Of a stretch of 8,379 bases of DNA, positions 6,464 through 8,379 are shown piece by piece. The translations under genes and the position numbers were made by a program. How positions within the stretch are numbered: the stretch's first letter is position 1; each line of letters begins with the position of its first letter. Under the pieces are notes generated by a model that was not told the DNA's origin, ran no database searches, and saw only the letters and a list, made by a program, of their open reading frames with translations. The DNA is from an uncultured Coriobacteriaceae bacterium. GTDB taxonomy: Bacteria > Actinomycetota > Coriobacteriia > Coriobacteriales > Eggerthellaceae. Where the stretch lies: contig USJN01000054.1 in NCBI GenBank assembly GCA_900554945.1, positions 1-8,379 on the forward strand, written 5' to 3'.

Positions 6464-8299
6464 CTACTCGCCGAGCGCCTCCGCGGCTTCCATCCACTCT
6501 TCCTCGAGCGCCTCGATCTGCGCCTCGATTTCCTTGATTTCCTTCTGCATATCGCCGAGCTTCACGTAATCGGAGGGATCGACCTCGGTCATGGCCTGGT
6601 GAATGCCCTCAATCTTGCCGCGTAGCGTGTCCATCTTGCGCTCGGCAGACGCCATCGACTTCCGAAGCGCGCGAATCTCGCCGCCCGAGAGCTTCGACGC
6701 CGTGCCCGTCGCCTGCTCGCCCGTCGACGCTGAAGGCTGTTTGGAGGCAGAGACCTTCCCACTTGAAGAGGCAACCACACCGCCGCGCTCGTCGGTGGTG
6801 CGCCCCACAAGTTCCAGATACTCGTCGACGCCGCGCGGCAGATGGCGAATCTTGCCGTTGATCAGCGCATACTGGTTGTCAGTCACGCGCTCCATGAGAT
6901 AGCGGTCGTGCGTGACCAAAAGCAGCGTGCCGGGCCATCCGTCGAGCAGGTCTTCCACCTGCGCGAGCATGTCGGTGTCCAGATCGTTGCCCGGCTCGTC
7001 CAAGATGAGCACGTTCGGCTCGTCAAGCAGGATGAGCATCAGCGCAAGACGACGCTTCTGCCCGCCCGATAGGTCACACACCGGCTCGTTCAGGTCATCG
7101 CGGGTGAAGCCGAGGCGCTCGAGCAGCTGCGCGGGCGTGGCCTCCTTGCCGTCGAGCATCACGCGGCGCGAATAGCGGCCGATGACCTCGCGCACGCGGT
7201 CGCTTCCCAGTTTCACCAGGTTATCGAGGTGCTGCGACAACACGGCGAACTTCACGGTCTTGCCGATTTTCACACGTCCCGCGCTCGGGGCAAGCGCACC
7301 CTCGATCACCCGCAGAAGCGTGGTCTTGCCCGCACCGTTCTCGCCAACGATGCCGAAGCGATCGCCAGGGCCGATGATCCACGACACGTCATCGAGCACG
7401 GTCTTTCCGCCGAGACGCACAGTCACATCGGTCAAGTCGACCACCTGCTTGCCCAAGCGCGCGACGGCCATCCGCTTGAGCTCGAGCGTGTTACGCAACG
7501 GAGGCACATCGGCGATCAGCTCGCGGGCAGCGTCGATGCGGAACTTCGGCTTGGTCGAGCGCGCTTGCGCCCCGCGGGCAAGCCAGGCGAGCTCGCGGCG
7601 CAGCTGGTTTTGGCGACGCTGCTCGGCCACCTGCGCCTGACGATCGCGCTCGACGCGCTGTTGGATATAGGCGGAGAAGCCGCCCTCGAACGGGTCGATC
7701 GTGCGGTCGTGCACTTCCCACATCGAAAGGCACACCTCGTCGAGGAACCAGCGGTCGTGCGTGACCACCAAAAGCGCGCCCGTCCCATGTTTCCAGCGTG
7801 CCTTCAGATGATGCGCAAGCCAAGTGATGGCGCGCATGTCGAGATGGTTGGTGGGCTCGTCGAGCATGAGCACGTCCCAATCGCCAATGAGCAAACGCGC
7901 CAGGTCAACGCGGCGGCGCTGTCCGCCCGACAGGTCGCCCACACGCCCCTGCCAGGGGATATCCGCTGCAAGCCCAGAGATGATGTCGCGGACGCGGGCA
8001 TCTCCCGCCCATTCGTATTCGGGGGTATCGCCCACCACGGCATGTTCCACCGTATCGTCGTCGGAGAGCGCGTCCGCCTGCCCGAGCACGCCCACGCGAA
8101 CGCCGCGTGTGCGAATTACGCGGCCCTCATCAGGCTCGATAATGCCTGCAAGTAAAGAGAGCAGCGTGGATTTCCCGTCGCCGTTCTTGCCGACGACGCC
8201 GATGCGGTCGCCCTCCTCAAGCCCGAGGGAGACATCCTCGAACACCGTTTTCGTGGGGAACTCGACCCGCGCCTTCTCACAACCAAGCAGAAACGCCAT
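6464..8299 (-). CDS. ABC-F family ATPase, Uup-like branch with C-terminal coiled coil
   Basis: A 611-residue soluble protein with two ABC ATPase domains and no membrane segments, the ABC-F plan; such proteins act on the ribosome rather than as transporters. Domain 1 has Walker A GKNGDGKST (37-45), LSGGQ (123-127), Walker B with LDEPTNHLD (146-154) and switch VTHDR (179-183). A charged helical linker follows (about 208-280). Domain 2 has GENGAGKTT (319-327), LSGGQ (410-414), LDEPGNDLD (433-441) and VTHDR. The second Walker B run reads GND where most ABC-F domains have TNH; Asp at the last position is known in Uup. A Ser/Thr/Gly-rich stretch (about 505-540) leads to a C-terminal coiled coil (about 541-609), also as in Uup. 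The ATG at 8299 was chosen because AAGGA lies 8 nt upstream and MAFLLGCEKARVEF fits the family start. Antibiotic protection is not implied. Confidence 0.92.
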   Translation of the reverse strand: MAFLLGCEKARVEFPTKTVFEDVSLGLEEGDRIGVVGKNGDGKSTLLSLLAGIIEPDEGRVIRTRGVRVGVLGQADALSDDDTVEHAVVGDTPEYEWAGDARVRDIISGLAADIPWQGRVGDLSGGQRRRVDLARLLIGDWDVLMLDEPTNHLDMRAITWLAHHLKARWKHGTGALLVVTHDRWFLDEVCLSMWEVHDRTIDPFEGGFSAYIQQRVERDRQAQVAEQRRQNQLRRELAWLARGAQARSTKPKFRIDAARELIADVPPLRNTLELKRMAVARLGKQVVDLTDVTVRLGGKTVLDDVSWIIGPGDRFGIVGENGAGKTTLLRVIEGALAPSAGRVKIGKTVKFAVLSQHLDNLVKLGSDRVREVIGRYSRRVMLDGKEATPAQLLERLGFTRDDLNEPVCDLSGGQKRRLALMLILLDEPNVLILDEPGNDLDTDMLAQVEDLLDGWPGTLLLVTHDRYLMERVTDNQYALINGKIRHLPRGVDEYLELVGRTTDERGGVVASSSGKVSASKQPSASTGEQATGTASKLSGGEIRALRKSMASAERKMDTLRGKIEGIHQAMTEVDPSDYVKLGDMQKEIKEIEAQIEALEEEWMEAAEALGE

Positions 8300-8324
8300 A
8301 CCATTCGTCCTTCGTTCGCGGGAC

Positions 8325-8352
8325 ACCATACCGGGCATCCCGCCGCATTCAA
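8325..8352 (-). promoter_or_regulatory. candidate promoter for the ABC-F gene
   Basis: On the minus strand TTGAAT (8347-8352) and TATGGT (8325-8330) are 16 bp apart, each matching consensus at 4 of 6 positions. The ribosome site AAGGA (8308-8312) follows about 13 nt downstream. The leader would be very short, so this is tentative; an upstream gene beyond the window could also drive transcription. Confidence 0.3.
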
Positions 8353-8379
8353 CCTGCACGCGGCTTCATCCGCCATGCG

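Noticed and set aside
7229..8155. A 308-codon open frame on the plus strand
   Set aside because: It is antisense to the ABC-F gene, whose motifs are unmistakable, and its translation is typical of a complementary-frame shadow.
6464..8299. The ABC-F gene as an antibiotic-resistance factor
   Set aside because: The Uup-like layout with a C-terminal coiled coil points to a housekeeping ribosome-associated ATPase, not to the short antibiotic-protection types. Nothing in the neighbourhood suggests resistance.
1..8379. CRISPR array, transposon ends or a prophage
   Set aside because: No regularly spaced repeats, transposase or integrase frames, or phage proteins were found on reading either strand.

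Overview
This is an 8.4-kb, GC-rich chromosomal window with six protein-coding genes, one of them cut by the left edge. The protein types and codon style suggest a high-GC Gram-positive bacterium. My best guess is Actinomycetota, class Coriobacteriia (Eggerthellaceae-like). This is an inference from protein resemblance only; there is no rRNA or other marker gene here. No rRNA, tRNA, CRISPR array, insertion sequence, integrase or phage gene was seen.

Layout. A beta-class carbonic anhydrase (+, 5' end missing) converges on a classical short-chain dehydrogenase/reductase (-, 588-1382). A 322-bp gap follows, with a probable SDR promoter, a 15-bp palindrome and a large terminator-type hairpin. Next is an AzgA/PbuG-type NCS2 purine permease (-, start moved to a GTG at 3024). 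A second gap of about 320 bp holds a possible extended -10 promoter for the permease. Then comes a large GT-C fold membrane glycosyltransferase (-, 3345-5237). It is divergently arranged with a ChbG/YdjC-family carbohydrate deacetylase (+, 5369-6262). The 131 bp between these two carry a perfect 12-bp inverted repeat overlapping a plausible promoter. Last, convergent with the deacetylase, is an ABC-F ATPase of the Uup-like branch with a C-terminal coiled coil (-, 6464-8299).

How the genes may work together. Most look like independent transcription units for housekeeping jobs: CO2/bicarbonate exchange, purine uptake, ribosome-associated ABC-F function. The one pair with a likely shared purpose is the glycosyltransferase and the deacetylase. 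A GT-C enzyme uses polyprenyl-phosphate sugars at the outer membrane face, and a YdjC-type deacetylase removes N-acetyl groups from sugars. A shared divergent control region would fit joint modification of a surface glycan or glycolipid. That link is inference.

I found no clear sign of a new defence or mobile system. The most distinctive items are the TTGTCT operator-like repeats between the divergent pair, the 61-nt multi-helix hairpin after the permease, and the altered second Walker B region of the ABC-F protein.
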